64,000 bases of DNA from Thioclava sp. JE_KL1 (GCF_009296265.1 NZ_WBJS01000002.1:434001-498000), one strand, 5' to 3'; positions 1-12,058 are shown, numbered from the stretch's first letter. Notes: generated from the letters alone by a model not told the origin. Numbers and translations: made by a program.

Positions 1-710
1 CCAAGCGGGTCCGAGCCCGGATCGAGGAAGGTGTCGATCCGCTTGTACTGGTAGTCGTGCAGCAGCTGGTACTCCGTGCCGCGGCTTTCCATCACGCCGA
101 AGACCAGCCCGACGACCAGCGCGATCACGGTGCCGAAGTACCAAAATGACACCCCGGCTGCGAACATCACGAAGGCCCCGCCCAGCACCAGCATCACGGC
201 GGTGCCGAGGTCGGGCTGGGCCAGCACGAGGAAGGTGGGCGCAAGAATGATCAACGCGGGAATGAACACCCAGAGCGGGCGCGAGACCTTCTCGACGGGC
301 AGCCAGTCGTAATAGGCGGCCAGCAGCATCACGAGGGTGATCTTCATCAACTCGGAGGGCTGGATGCGCAGCGGGCCGATCTCCAGCCAGCGCTGAGCGC
401 CCATGCCGATCGCGCCGAAGAACTCCACCGCGACCAGCAGCAAAAGCGCCACGAAATAGGCCAGCGCCGAGACATTGCGCCAGAACCAGACCGGGATGAA
501 GGCGACGGTGAACATCGCGATCATACCGAGCGCGAAACGCTTCATCTGCGGCTCGGCCCAGGTGTGGATATTCCCGCCCGCGACCGAATAGAGCATCAGG
601 AAGCCCGCGCAGGCCACCGCCGTCAGCAGGATCACCAGCGGCCAGTTCAGATAGAAGATCTTGCGCCATCCCGTCGGGACGGTCTTGAGATTGCTCTCGA
701 GATAGCTCAT
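1..710 (-). CDS. rodA: RodA, SEDS peptidoglycan glycosyltransferase (partial, 3' end outside window)
   Basis: The minus-strand frame opens at an ATG whose first base is 710 and stays open to the left edge, giving about 236 residues. It begins MSYLESNLK and continues as hydrophobic membrane helices with SEDS-type sequence such as GAQRWLEIGPLRIQPSE and LAQPDLGTA. RodA is the polytopic inner-membrane glycosyltransferase that polymerises lipid II during elongation, paired with the PBP2 transpeptidase. The start overlaps the mrdA stop as ATGA, so the two are translationally coupled and this is the fifth gene of the mre/mrd/rod block. The C-terminal part is missing because the window ends. Confidence 0.95.
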   Translation of the reverse strand, partial: MSYLESNLKTVPTGWRKIFYLNWPLVILLTAVACAGFLMLYSVAGGNIHTWAEPQMKRFALGMIAMFTVAFIPVWFWRNVSALAYFVALLLLVAVEFFGAIGMGAQRWLEIGPLRIQPSELMKITLVMLLAAYYDWLPVEKVSRPLWVFIPALIILAPTFLVLAQPDLGTAVMLVLGGAFVMFAAGVSFWYFGTVIALVVGLVFGVMESRGTEYQLLHDYQYKRIDTFLDPGSDPL

Positions 711-2656
711 GCGCGCGACCTCGATTGCGGCTTCTGCACGGTGTCGGGGTCGACCAGATCGAGCGTTTCGTTCAGCTCCTTGGCCTTCGCGCGGGCGAAG
801 GACGGGTAGGCATCGTCCGGGGGCAGGCCGCCCGCCAGCGCGAACAGCAACACGTCGCGCGCGATCGGGGCGGCGGCCGTCGAGCCGCCCGAGCCGTGCT
901 CGACCACGACCGAGACCGCGTAGCGCGGATTGTCGATGGGGGCGAAGGCCACGAAGAGCGCGTGGTCGCGGCGGTTCCAGGGAAGCTGCTCGTTGCGGAT
1001 CACGCCGCGGGCGCGTTCGGCCTTGGTGATGTTGCGGACCTGGGAGGTGCCGGTCTTGCCCGCCATCTTCCATTCCTTCATCGCGATGCGCGAGCCGCGC
1101 GCGGTGCCGCGCGAGGAGTTCACCACTGCGGTCATCCCCTTGCGCACGCTGTCGAGATAGACCTTCTCGACGCCCAGATCGTCGGTGACGCGGATTGGTT
1201 GCTCGACCCCGTCACGGGCGCGGATCAGACGCGGCTCGACCTTCTTGCCGCTGGCGATGCGCGCCGCCATGATCGCGAGATGCATCGGCGAGGCCAGCAC
1301 ATAGCCCTGACCGATCGCCGCGTTCGCGGTGTCGCCGATCAGCCAGTCCTTGCCGTAACGCTCCCGCTTCCAGTCCTTGGTGGGGGCCACGCCCTCCTTC
1401 ACCGCCGACATCGGCAGGTCGGGCCGGACGCCGATGCCCAGACGCTTGGCCATGTCGCTCATCTTGTCGATGCCGACGCGCTGCGACAGTTCGTAGTAAT
1501 AGACGTCGCAGGACTGCTCCATGCTCTTGGTCATGTTCACATGGCCATGGCCCGCGCCTTTCCAGCAGTGGAAGCGGCGGCCCGCGATCTCGACATAGCC
1601 GGGGCACCAGATGGTTTCCTCCGGCGTCACCAGCCCCGCCTCCAGCGCGGCGAGCGCGGTGACCATCTTGTAGGTCGAGCCCGGCGGGTAGAGACCCTGC
1701 ACGGTCTTGTCGGCCAGCGGGCGGTGATCGTCCTGCGTGAGGCGCTGATAATCGGCGACCGAGATCCCGCGCACGAAAAGGTTGGGATCGAAGCTCGGTG
1801 CGGAGGCGCAGGCGAGCACGTCGCCATTGGTCACATCCATCACCACGGTCGCGGCGGATTCTTCTTCCAGCCGCTGCAGCGCATAGTTCTGCAGACGATA
1901 ATCGAGCGTCAGCTGAAGGTTCTCGCCGGGCTGGCCGGGTTCGCGCGACAGCTCGCGCATCTCACGCCCGGCGGAGTTCACCTCGACACGCCGCTGACCG
2001 GCCGCGCCGCGCAGCACGCTTTCCTCTTTGGCCTCGATCCCGGTTTTGCCAAGCTGGAATTTCGGGATCAGCAGCAGCGGGTCGGGGTCTTCCATCTTGC
2101 TCAGATCGTAATCCGAGACCGGGCCGACATAGCCGATCACATGGCCGAAATCCTCGCGGCGCGGATAAAGGCGCGACAGGCCGACATCGGGGCTGACACC
2201 GGGAAGCGAGGGGCCGTTCACCGCGACGCGCGAGAACTCGTCCCATGTCAGGCGGTCGGCCACCGTGACCGGCGTCGTCGGCGGGCGGCGGCGGATGTCG
2301 TGCAGGATGTCTTTCGTATCGCCATCGGTGATCGGGATCAGACGGCGCAACGCGGCCAGCGTCGCATCGACGTCGTCGGTATCCTCGCGGGTGATCGTGA
2401 CACGGTAATTCTGCTCGTTGCCCGCCAGCATGACCCCGTTGCGATCGAAGATCAGACCGCGCGCCGGCGGGATCAGCCGGATTTTCACCGAGTTGCCCTC
2501 GGCCAGCAGCCGGTATTGCTTGGCGTCTTCGAGCTGCATCTTGCGCATCCGTGCCGCGAGCACGGCCACGACCGCCGCCTGCGCGCCGCCCAAGAGCAAG
2601 CCGCGTCGCGTGATGCGGCGGGTGCTGACTTCGGTCTCTTTCGGGGATCGTCTCAT
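707..2656 (-). CDS. mrdA: Penicillin-binding protein 2, elongation-specific transpeptidase
   Basis: A 649-residue protein crosslinking peptidoglycan in the periplasm as the partner of RodA. It has a short cytoplasmic start, one membrane anchor (about residues 15-35), the PBP dimerisation region with PARGLIFDRNG, and a transpeptidase domain. The catalytic motifs are visible: GSTYK (SxxK, Ser near 326), SCD (near 382) and KTGTS (near 533). The start was set at MRRSPKE because the frame extends about 100 codons further upstream, but that extension lies antisense-like inside mreD coding sequence. It sits 11 bases after mreD and overlaps rodA by 4 bases. Confidence 0.95.
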   Translation of the reverse strand: MRRSPKETEVSTRRITRRGLLLGGAQAAVVAVLAARMRKMQLEDAKQYRLLAEGNSVKIRLIPPARGLIFDRNGVMLAGNEQNYRVTITREDTDDVDATLAALRRLIPITDGDTKDILHDIRRRPPTTPVTVADRLTWDEFSRVAVNGPSLPGVSPDVGLSRLYPRREDFGHVIGYVGPVSDYDLSKMEDPDPLLLIPKFQLGKTGIEAKEESVLRGAAGQRRVEVNSAGREMRELSREPGQPGENLQLTLDYRLQNYALQRLEEESAATVVMDVTNGDVLACASAPSFDPNLFVRGISVADYQRLTQDDHRPLADKTVQGLYPPGSTYKMVTALAALEAGLVTPEETIWCPGYVEIAGRRFHCWKGAGHGHVNMTKSMEQSCDVYYYELSQRVGIDKMSDMAKRLGIGVRPDLPMSAVKEGVAPTKDWKRERYGKDWLIGDTANAAIGQGYVLASPMHLAIMAARIASGKKVEPRLIRARDGVEQPIRVTDDLGVEKVYLDSVRKGMTAVVNSSRGTARGSRIAMKEWKMAGKTGTSQVRNITKAERARGVIRNEQLPWNRRDHALFVAFAPIDNPRYAVSVVVEHGSGGSTAAAPIARDVLLFALAGGLPPDDAYPSFARAKAKELNETLDLVDPDTVQKPQSRSRA

Positions 2657-2667
2657 TCTGGGCCCCC

Positions 2668-3207
2668 TCACATTCGATGTCCGTAGGCGTCGACCTCGCC
2701 GGGTGCGGCGCGGCGCAGGCCGAAGGCCACCCGCGACACCAGCACCACCACCGGGTAGGCGGCCAGCGTCACCAGCATCTGGAACAGTTCCAGCCCGAGG
2801 CTCGGCTGATCGACCATCGTGACCAGCAGGACGATGCGCTTCACCGCCACCATAGCGATCAGCAGGCCCGCGACCAATGCCCATTCCAGCGCGAAGGGCA
2901 GATCGCGCAGGCTTTGCTCGCGGCGGCGCAGGAATTCGGTCGCGCCGAGGACGATCAGCGCCCAAAGTCCGATGGGCCGCCAGAACATGATGTCTTCAAG
3001 CAGGAAAACCAGAACGATCAGCAGGGCCGGGGCGTATTCGGGCCGCCGCAGTACCCAAGCGAGCGTCAGGGCCAAGGTCAGGTCGGGGCCGGGCAGGCCG
3101 CCCGGCGAATGGTCGACCGGCATCAGGCGCACGAAGATCAGCACGAGGCCGATCACCACGAAGAGCGTGCGGTAGCTGAGACGGCGGCGGGTGATGGGGT
3201 CGATCAT
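2668..3207 (-). CDS. mreD: Rod shape-determining membrane protein MreD
   Basis: A 179-residue, very hydrophobic protein with about five membrane segments, in the canonical position between mreC and mrdA. MreD is an inner-membrane member of the elongasome that helps couple MreC to the PBP2/RodA synthase. The sequence has Rhodobacteraceae-like features (RRPEYAP, FWRPIGLWALIVL). MreD is poorly conserved, so the name rests on size, topology and gene order together. The start overlaps the mreC stop by 4 bases. The last residues are polar (DAYGHRM). Confidence 0.9.
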   Translation of the reverse strand: MIDPITRRRLSYRTLFVVIGLVLIFVRLMPVDHSPGGLPGPDLTLALTLAWVLRRPEYAPALLIVLVFLLEDIMFWRPIGLWALIVLGATEFLRRREQSLRDLPFALEWALVAGLLIAMVAVKRIVLLVTMVDQPSLGLELFQMLVTLAAYPVVVLVSRVAFGLRRAAPGEVDAYGHRM

Positions 3208-4166
3208 TGGCTGCCCCCGTTGCCGTCCTCCGACCCGTCATCGGGTTCGAGCGCGCCCTCGGCGGCCTCCGAGCGCGCCTTCTCGGCGGCTTCCTGTTCG
3301 ATGACTTTCGGATCGGGCGCGATCAGCCCGCCGGCATTCTCGATCCGCTCGGCCGGGTGCGAGCGCAGCACGCGCAGGAAATCGAGCCGTTCGTAATCGG
3401 CGGCGAGGCGGACGCGCAGCCGCTTGTCGCGGCCCTGGAAGACCTGCCCGACCAGCAGCCCCGCCGGGAAGACGCCGCCATCGCCCGAGGAGATCACGCG
3501 GTCGCCCGGGCGCACGCGGTCGGGATGTTCGAGGAAATCCACGAACGGGTAGGGGGAGTTGTCGCCCGCGAGGATGGCGTTCTGCCCCGAGGCCGGGATC
3601 GAGACCGGGATGCGGCTCGAGGCGTCGGTCAGCAGCAGCACCCGCGAGGTCGAGGAGCCCACGCCCGAGATCCGACCCACAAGGCCCAGCCCGTCCATCG
3701 TGGCCCAGCCATCGACGATCCCGTCGCGCTTGCCGACATTCAGCAGCACCGATTTGCGGAAGGGCGAGCCGCTATCGGCCAGCACGCGCCCCGATACGGA
3801 GGTCAGTTTCGGATCGAGCCGCACCTTGTTCTGCGCCAAAAGCTTCGCGTTTTGCTGCTCCAGCTGAACGGCGGCTTCTTTCCACGCCTTCATCTGCTGC
3901 AGCTCGCGGCGCAACTCTTGGTTCTGCTCGTAGATGCGGGAATAGGATTGGAAGCCCTCGACCATGTCGGTCAGCTTCGTGACCGGCGCCATCGCCCAAT
4001 CAAAGCTGGGCACGAAGCGATCCACGAGGGCAGAGCGGAACCGCTCCATCCGCGGGCTGTCGATGCGCCAGACGAGGAAGAGGGCGAGCAACACGACGAC
4101 AAGAACCGCAACGCCCAGTCGGCGCAGCGGTCCGATATAGTCTTGGTCGTCGCGATTTCTGGCCAA
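3204..4166 (-). CDS. mreC: Cell shape-determining protein MreC
   Basis: A 320-residue bitopic protein: a short cytoplasmic N-terminus, one membrane helix (about 15-35), a coiled-coil stretch (about 70-115) rich in Glu, Gln and Leu, then the beta-domain typical of MreC (GWATMDGLGLVGRI, VISSGDGGVFPAGLLVG). The coiled coil dimerises MreC and the periplasmic domain contacts PBP2. The C-terminal 20 or so residues are an acidic, low-complexity tail (EPDDGSEDG) beyond the usual family core. It lies 52 bases downstream of mreB and overlaps mreD by 4 bases, consistent with one transcript. Confidence 0.94.
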   Translation of the reverse strand: MARNRDDQDYIGPLRRLGVAVLVVVLLALFLVWRIDSPRMERFRSALVDRFVPSFDWAMAPVTKLTDMVEGFQSYSRIYEQNQELRRELQQMKAWKEAAVQLEQQNAKLLAQNKVRLDPKLTSVSGRVLADSGSPFRKSVLLNVGKRDGIVDGWATMDGLGLVGRISGVGSSTSRVLLLTDASSRIPVSIPASGQNAILAGDNSPYPFVDFLEHPDRVRPGDRVISSGDGGVFPAGLLVGQVFQGRDKRLRVRLAADYERLDFLRVLRSHPAERIENAGGLIAPDPKVIEQEAAEKARSEAAEGALEPDDGSEDGNGGSQ

Positions 4167-4218
4167 TTCCGTCTCCGGTCAGATCACTGGCCGGGCGTGG
4201 TGCGATCCCGGTCCCGGC

Positions 4219-7147
<2,929 letters not shown>

Positions 7148-7362
7148 CTGCTAGTCTCTTTCGTCTTGGCTCTTAGCGTTACTTGGTTCCGAAGGCCAGC
7201 ATTGCGCGGTGGCTTTCGGAAGTTGTCCGGGCGCTGGTTACCCCTGAGCGTTCGCGCCCGAAGGCACGCTCAGAGGCTGCTAAGAAGAAGGAGACCACGG
7301 GGCATCGCGCCTTGGGCGAGAGCCCCGGCTGCGGTGAGTTGAATATGCTTAACCCGTGTCAT
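7148..7362 (-). promoter_or_regulatory. leuA leader with alternative hairpins (candidate attenuator)
   Basis: The roughly 215-base leader holds a Leu-rich peptide (7305-7270) followed by overlapping hairpins read on the minus strand. Hairpin A pairs CTGAGCGT with ACGCTCAG (7273-7244) and starts inside the peptide stop region. Its 3' half contains CGGGCGC, which can instead pair with GCGCCCG further on, disrupting hairpin A. Hairpin B pairs TTCCGAA with TTCGGAA plus GCCA/TGGC just before leuA. This is the layout of ribosome-mediated attenuation. No clear U-run follows any stem, so the stop mechanism (intrinsic, Rho, or blocked translation) is open. Confidence 0.6.
7270..7305 (-). CDS. leuA leader peptide
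   Basis: An 11-codon frame, MPRGLLLLSSL, with five Leu codons, four in a row (CTC CTT CTT CTT), then TGA. Leu clusters in a tiny frame just before leuA are the hallmark of leader peptides whose ribosome stalls when charged tRNA-Leu is scarce. Its stop codon overlaps the first strand of hairpin A. The ribosome-binding site is weak (AAGG about 6 bases before ATG). Confidence 0.65.
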   Translation of the reverse strand: MPRGLLLLSSL

Positions 7363-7369
7363 GAGGGGC

Positions 7370-7398
7370 ACTATAGGCGCCAAGTGATAAATGAAAAG
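7370..7398 (-). promoter_or_regulatory. Candidate leuA promoter
   Basis: TATAGT (7375-7370) is a good -10 on the minus strand; 17 bases upstream lies CTTTTC (7398-7393), a poor -35. Transcription would start near 7362, placing the leader peptide about 57 bases into the message. Confidence 0.4.
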
Positions 7399-7460
7399 CA
7401 AAAAAGGAACCGCTTGAGCCGGGGGCGCGTAGCCTTTGGGCGCAATAGACGGAGGCAAGG

Positions 7461-8111
7461 GTGGCGGGTCAGGCAATCGTGATCGGAGATACGGGCGGGA
7501 TCGGTTCGGCGATCTGGGCCGAGCTGGAAGCGCGCGGCTTCACGGTGACGGGGTTGTCGCGGTCGCGCGATGGATTCGATGTGACGGATGAGGGTTCGGT
7601 CGAGGCGGGTCTGCGCGGGATCGCCGGGCCGGTCGACCTGATCTTTGTGGCTTCCGGCGCGCTTGGCACGCCGGAAAAGGCGCTGTCGCAGCTGACGCCC
7701 GAGGAAATGCAGACCCAGTTCGCCGTGAATGCGATGGGCCCGGCGCTGGTGCTGAAACATGCCGCCCGCCTGTTGCCCCGCGACGGGCACGCGCGGTTTG
7801 CGGCGCTCTCGGCGCGGGTCGGCTCGATTGGCGATAACGGCTTGGGCGGCTGGTATAGCTATCGGACCTCGAAAGCGGCGCTGAACCAGCTGCTGCACGG
7901 CGCGGCGATCGAGCTGGGGCGCTCTCACAAGCAGCTCGTGGTCGCGGCGCTGCATCCCGGCACGGTCGACACCCCCTTTACCGTCGATTACCCGCGCGAC
8001 AAGCTCGCCCCTGAAGACGCCGCGCGCCGGTTGCTGGATGTGCTGGACGGGCTGACCCCCGCGCAATCGGGCGGTTTCTACGATTACGCAGGCAAGGAGA
8101 TCCCATGGTAA
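7461..8111 (+). CDS. SDR-family oxidoreductase
   Basis: A 216-residue short-chain dehydrogenase/reductase. It starts with a Rossmann fold (IVIGDTGGIGSAI; the usual TGxxxGIG is present as GDTGGIG) and has the active-site pattern ALSARVGS followed by YSYRTSKAALN, giving the Tyr-x-x-x-Lys catalytic pair. The short length and the C-terminus resemble CsgA/C-factor-like SDRs; the substrate is unknown. The stop overlaps the next SDR by 7 bases (start at 8105), so the two SDRs and the photolyase form a tight operon on the plus strand, divergent from leuA. Confidence 0.85.
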   Translation: MAGQAIVIGDTGGIGSAIWAELEARGFTVTGLSRSRDGFDVTDEGSVEAGLRGIAGPVDLIFVASGALGTPEKALSQLTPEEMQTQFAVNAMGPALVLKHAARLLPRDGHARFAALSARVGSIGDNGLGGWYSYRTSKAALNQLLHGAAIELGRSHKQLVVAALHPGTVDTPFTVDYPRDKLAPEDAARRLLDVLDGLTPAQSGGFYDYAGKEIPW

Positions 8112-8801
8112 CCCGAAACGCCATCGTCACCGGCGCCGCACGCGGGATCGGTCGCGCGATCACCGAGGCGCTGCTGGATCGCGGCTGGCAGGTCGCGGCG
8201 CTCGATCTGGATATCGACCCGCTGGAGGCGCGCGAAGGATTGCAGGCGATCCGTTGCGATCTGGGGAGCGAAGACGATATTCGTACGGCCGTCGCGGAGG
8301 CCGGGTTCGAGACGCTCGATCTCTTGGTGAACAATGGCGGGCCGGCCAATCCCGAATGCGGGCGGCTGGAGGAGCTGACGCTGGAGGCATGGCATAGGTG
8401 GATCGACCCGCATCTGACGGGCACGTTCCTGATGACCCGCGAGGCTTTGCCCGCCTTGCGCAAGGGTCGCGGCGCGGTGGTCAACATGGCGTCGACCCGC
8501 GCGCTGCAATCCGAGCCCGACACTTTCGCCTATGCAGCAGCGAAGGGCGGCGTCACCTCGCTGACCCATGCTATGGCGGTGAGTCTCGGGCCGGAGCTGC
8601 GCGTCAACGCGATCGCGCCCGGCTGGATCAATTCGAGCGGCGAAGCCCTGAGCGGAGGATCACGCGCAGCATCCGGTGGGCCGGGTGGGCGAGCCGGAGG
8701 ATATTGCCGAGGCCGTGCTCTACCTCGCGGATGCGGGTTTCGTGACGGGGCAGGTGCTGGTCGTCGACGGCGGCATGACTCGGAAGATGATCTATGACTA
8801 A
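8105..8801 (+). pseudogene. SDR-family oxidoreductase with a C-terminal frameshift
   Basis: Translation from 8105 gives a normal SDR: GAARGIGRA cofactor motif, NNGGP, Ser near MASTRALQS and YAAAKGG (Tyr/Lys pair), then NAIAPGWI. After codon AGC at 8651-8653 the frame becomes Arg/Gly-rich nonsense and stops at 8797. Skipping one G at 8654 restores the standard SDR tail: [13 protein letters not shown], then [15 protein letters not shown], ending at TAA 8799-8801. One extra G therefore breaks the gene. This could be a real mutation, a sequencing error or a recoding site; the first two are likelier. The full frame would overlap the photolyase start by 8 bases. Confidence 0.8.
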
Positions 8802-10320
8802 GCTGATCGCGGTGCTGGGCGACCAGCTGAGCCATGATGGCGCGGCTTTGCGCTGCGGCGACAAGGGCACGGATGTGGTGGTCATGGCCGAGGTGCGCGA
8901 GGAAGCGACCTATACCGGCCATCACAAGCAGAAGCTGGCCCTGACCTTCGCCGCCATGCGTCGCTTCGCCGACGAGTTGGAGCGCGACGGCTGGCATGTT
9001 CGCTATACGAAGCTGACCGACGACGACAACGCAGGCTCGCTGGTGGGCGAATTCGCGCGCCGCGCCGAGGAAGAGGGGGCCGAGGAGGTGGTGACGCTCG
9101 CCCCCGGCGAATGGCGTTTGCGTCAGGCCTTCGAGAGCGCGCCGATCAAGATCCGGCAACTTCCCGACGACCGCTTCATCTGCTCCGAGAAACGCTTCGC
9201 GGAGTGGGCCGAGGGGCGCAAGGAATTGCGGATGGAGTGGTTCTACCGCGAGATGCGCCGCGAGACGGGGCTCTTGATGGAGGGCGACGATCCGGCGGGC
9301 GGCGAATGGAATTTCGACAAGGAAAACCGCAAGCCCGCCCAGCCTGACCTGTTCCGCGAGCCCGCGCCGACCTTCCGCAAGGATGCGCTGGTGCAGGAGG
9401 TGCTCGAGATGGTCGAGGCGGAATTCCCGAACAATTTCGGATCGCTCGACGAATTCAACTGGCCGGTCAGCCGCGCGCAGGCCGAACGCGCGCTGGAGCA
9501 TTTCATCGCCCATAACCTGCGCGATTTCGGGACCTATCAGGATGCGATGCTGGCCGAGGACCGGCTGCTGCACCACTCGATCCTGTCGTCGAGCATCAAT
9601 CTCGGGCTGCTCTCTCCGCTGGAAGTCTGCAAGGCCGCGGAAGAGGCCTACAAGGCTGGCGATGCGCCGATCAATTCGGTGGAAGGGTTCATCCGGCAGA
9701 TCCTCGGTTGGCGCGAATATATGCGCGGGATCTATTTCCGCGAGGGGCCAGAGTATACCTCGCGCAATGCGCTGCACCACAAGCGCGATCTGCCGTGGTT
9801 CTACTGGTCGGGCGAGACCGAGATGGCCTGCATGAAGGCCGCGATCGGGCAGACCCGTGATCTGGCTTATGCCCATCACATCCAGCGTCTGATGGTCACG
9901 GGCAATTTCGCGCTGCTGGCCGGGATCGATCCGCGCCAAGTGCAGGACTGGTATCTCGCGGTCTATATCGACGCCTATGAATGGGTTGAGGCGCCGAACA
10001 CGGCGGGGATGAGCCAGTTCGCGGATGGCGGGGTGGTGGCCTCGAAGCCCTACATTTCCTCGGGTGCCTATATCGACAAGATGTCGGATTACTGCGGCGG
10101 TTGCGCCTATGACGTAAAGGCGAAGGACGGGGAGAAGGCGTGTCCGTTCAACAGCCTCTACTGGCATTTCCTCGACCGGCATCGGGACCGCTTTGAGGGC
10201 AATCCGCGCATGGGGCTGGTCTATCGTAACTGGGACAAGCAGAAGAAAGAGACCCGCGAGGCCAAGCTGAAGACCGCGGAGGCGCTGCTCGCAAAGCTCG
10301 ACAAGGGCGAGGCGCTGTAG
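8794..10320 (+). CDS. Iron-sulfur bacterial photolyase/cryptochrome (FeS-BCP, PhrB/CryB type)
   Basis: A 508-residue flavoprotein of the cryptochrome/photolyase superfamily, prokaryotic (6-4) photolyase class, formerly DUF1345-like deoxyribodipyrimidine photolyase-related proteins. Four Cys sit at about 346, 434, 437 and 450 (CGGC, then KACPF), close to the spacing that holds the [4Fe-4S] cluster in Agrobacterium PhrB. The N-terminal antenna domain starts [12 protein letters not shown]; the C-terminal FAD domain includes [16 protein letters not shown] and [14 protein letters not shown]. Members repair (6-4) photoproducts or act as blue-light regulators (CryB of Rhodobacter). It overlaps the frameshifted SDR by 8 bases. 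Confidence 0.93.
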   Translation: MTKLIAVLGDQLSHDGAALRCGDKGTDVVVMAEVREEATYTGHHKQKLALTFAAMRRFADELERDGWHVRYTKLTDDDNAGSLVGEFARRAEEEGAEEVVTLAPGEWRLRQAFESAPIKIRQLPDDRFICSEKRFAEWAEGRKELRMEWFYREMRRETGLLMEGDDPAGGEWNFDKENRKPAQPDLFREPAPTFRKDALVQEVLEMVEAEFPNNFGSLDEFNWPVSRAQAERALEHFIAHNLRDFGTYQDAMLAEDRLLHHSILSSSINLGLLSPLEVCKAAEEAYKAGDAPINSVEGFIRQILGWREYMRGIYFREGPEYTSRNALHHKRDLPWFYWSGETEMACMKAAIGQTRDLAYAHHIQRLMVTGNFALLAGIDPRQVQDWYLAVYIDAYEWVEAPNTAGMSQFADGGVVASKPYISSGAYIDKMSDYCGGCAYDVKAKDGEKACPFNSLYWHFLDRHRDRFEGNPRMGLVYRNWDKQKKETREAKLKTAEALLAKLDKGEAL

Positions 10321-10342
10321 CGCGCCTGCCCAGCAAAGCGGA

Positions 10343-11830
10343 TCAGTTCGCGGAAGGCTCCGCCGTGGCGGGTTCGTTCGCCGGGGCCGGCGGGGTCTCG
10401 GCGCTGGCATCGGGCGTGGGCTGCGTCGCGGGGGCGCTGGTGTCCTGCAGCTTGTCGTTCGACCATTCGCCGCTCGCCACCGTGCCGGAGGCATAGGTCA
10501 TCGTGCCTTGCCCCTCGCGTTTGCCATTCGAGAAGCTGCCCACATAGGTGTCGCCATTGGCATAGGTCGCGCGGCCTTGCCCGTCGATTGCGCCGTTGCG
10601 CCACTCGCCCTCATAGGTGAAACCATCGGGCATGGTCAGCTTGCCGGTCCCGTCGCGCTGGCCATTCTTGAAGGCGCCCTCATAGGTCGTGCCATCGGCA
10701 TAGCGCGCGGTGCCTTGGCCCTCGCGCTGCCCGTTCACCCAGTCGCCCTCGTAGCTGTAGCCGTCCGGGTAGGTCATCTTGCCCTTCCCGTCATTGCGCG
10801 CGTTCTTGAACTCGCCCTCATAGACGAGCCCGTTCGCGTAGCGCGCGGTGCCGGTGCCCTGAATGACGCCATGCGCCCAGCCGCCCTCGTAGCTGGAGCC
10901 GTCGGGATAGGTGATCTTGCCCTGACCGTCGGGCAGGTCGTTCTTGAAACTGCCCTCATAGACCGAGCCGTCGGGATATTGCACCTTGCCCTGACCTTCG
11001 ATCCGGCCCTCTTTCCATTGGCCGGTATAGACATAGCCGTCTTTGCCGCGGAACGTGCCGGTGCCGTGGCGCTTGTCGAGCAGGAATTCCCCTTCGTAAG
11101 TATCGCCATTGGCATAGGTGACCTTGCCCGCGCCGTGGCGCTTGCCGTTGACCATCTGACCTTCGTAGACGTCGCCATTGGGTTGGGTCAGTTTGCCGCG
11201 GCCGTTCATCTGGCCGGCCTTCCAGTCGCCGACATAGGTCAGCCCGTCCGCCATGGTGAGCGTCCCGGTGCCGTCGCGCTGGCCATGCGCCATCTGGCCC
11301 TCATAGGTGGAGCCGTCGGGATAGGTGATCTTGCCGTTGCCCTGCTTGACGCCGCCCAGCCAGTCGCCCTCGTAGCGATAGCCGTTCGCGCTCTCCAAGG
11401 TGCCCTTGCCGTCATGCATCGCGTTGCGGAACTGGCCCTCATAGACCGAGCCGTTGGCGTAATGCGCGGTGCCGGTGCCGGTGATCTGACCGTTGAGCCA
11501 GTCGCCCTCATAGGTGCCGCCATCGGCGAAGGTGATCTTGCCCTTGCCGTTGGGTTTGCCGTGGTCGAACTCTCCCTCGTAGATCGAGCCATTGGGGAAG
11601 CGCGCGCGGCCCTTGCCCTTGATCTCGCCCATCACCCATTGGCCTTCGTATTCGTAGCCCGAGGGCAGCTTGTAGCTGCCATAGCCGTCCTGTTTGCCAT
11701 CGGTGAAGGTGCCCTCGTAGAGGCCGCCGTCATCGTATTGCTTGGTGATGACCTCTTGCGCCGGCGCGATTTGCGCGGTCCAGCCGATCAGAACTGCCAA
11801 TGTCGCGATGCGAAGCTGCGCGCCTGCCAT
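10343..11830 (-). CDS. Secreted protein built of about 19 MORN repeats
   Basis: A 495-residue protein: signal peptide (about residues 1-24, ending APAQE), then 18 clear and one degenerate copy of a 23-residue MORN repeat (pattern YEGxW...G...GxGxxxYxxG), then a Pro/Ala/Thr-rich tail of about 35 residues. MORN repeats form elongated beta-meanders that bind lipids or proteins; the role of exported bacterial ones is unknown. Repeats mostly alternate between F/M and W in the fifth position, a 46-residue super-unit. The gene converges on the photolyase (22 bases apart) and is divergent from the NAD synthetase gene. Confidence 0.9.
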   Translation of the reverse strand: MAGAQLRIATLAVLIGWTAQIAPAQEVITKQYDDGGLYEGTFTDGKQDGYGSYKLPSGYEYEGQWVMGEIKGKGRARFPNGSIYEGEFDHGKPNGKGKITFADGGTYEGDWLNGQITGTGTAHYANGSVYEGQFRNAMHDGKGTLESANGYRYEGDWLGGVKQGNGKITYPDGSTYEGQMAHGQRDGTGTLTMADGLTYVGDWKAGQMNGRGKLTQPNGDVYEGQMVNGKRHGAGKVTYANGDTYEGEFLLDKRHGTGTFRGKDGYVYTGQWKEGRIEGQGKVQYPDGSVYEGSFKNDLPDGQGKITYPDGSSYEGGWAHGVIQGTGTARYANGLVYEGEFKNARNDGKGKMTYPDGYSYEGDWVNGQREGQGTARYADGTTYEGAFKNGQRDGTGKLTMPDGFTYEGEWRNGAIDGQGRATYANGDTYVGSFSNGKREGQGTMTYASGTVASGEWSNDKLQDTSAPATQPTPDASAETPPAPANEPATAEPSAN

Positions 11831-12058
11831 GCGTGCCCCCTGATGGTGCTGCCTGTGCTCCGGTCTCGCGAGCGCGTGGATTCGCGCTCTGCCGTGCTTG
11901 GGGAAAGGTTAATTGCGTGGGGGTAGCCTGACAAGCGGGCAGGGGGCGGTGTCGGGGCGGTCATGTCGGAGAGGGGCGGCAAATGCAGGGCAGCCATCCC
12001 CTTTTCACCCCAGCGTTTTCTGCTAAATGAGAGGGCGATAACAGCCCCGAGGACGCTT

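Noticed and set aside
725-2686. Long open frame on the plus strand opposite mrdA (about 650 codons)
   Set aside because: It is the reverse of a real high-GC gene, rich in Arg/His/Gly without domains; the same explains the long frames opposite the kinase gene (35684-38788) and the hydrogenase gene (59791-61896).
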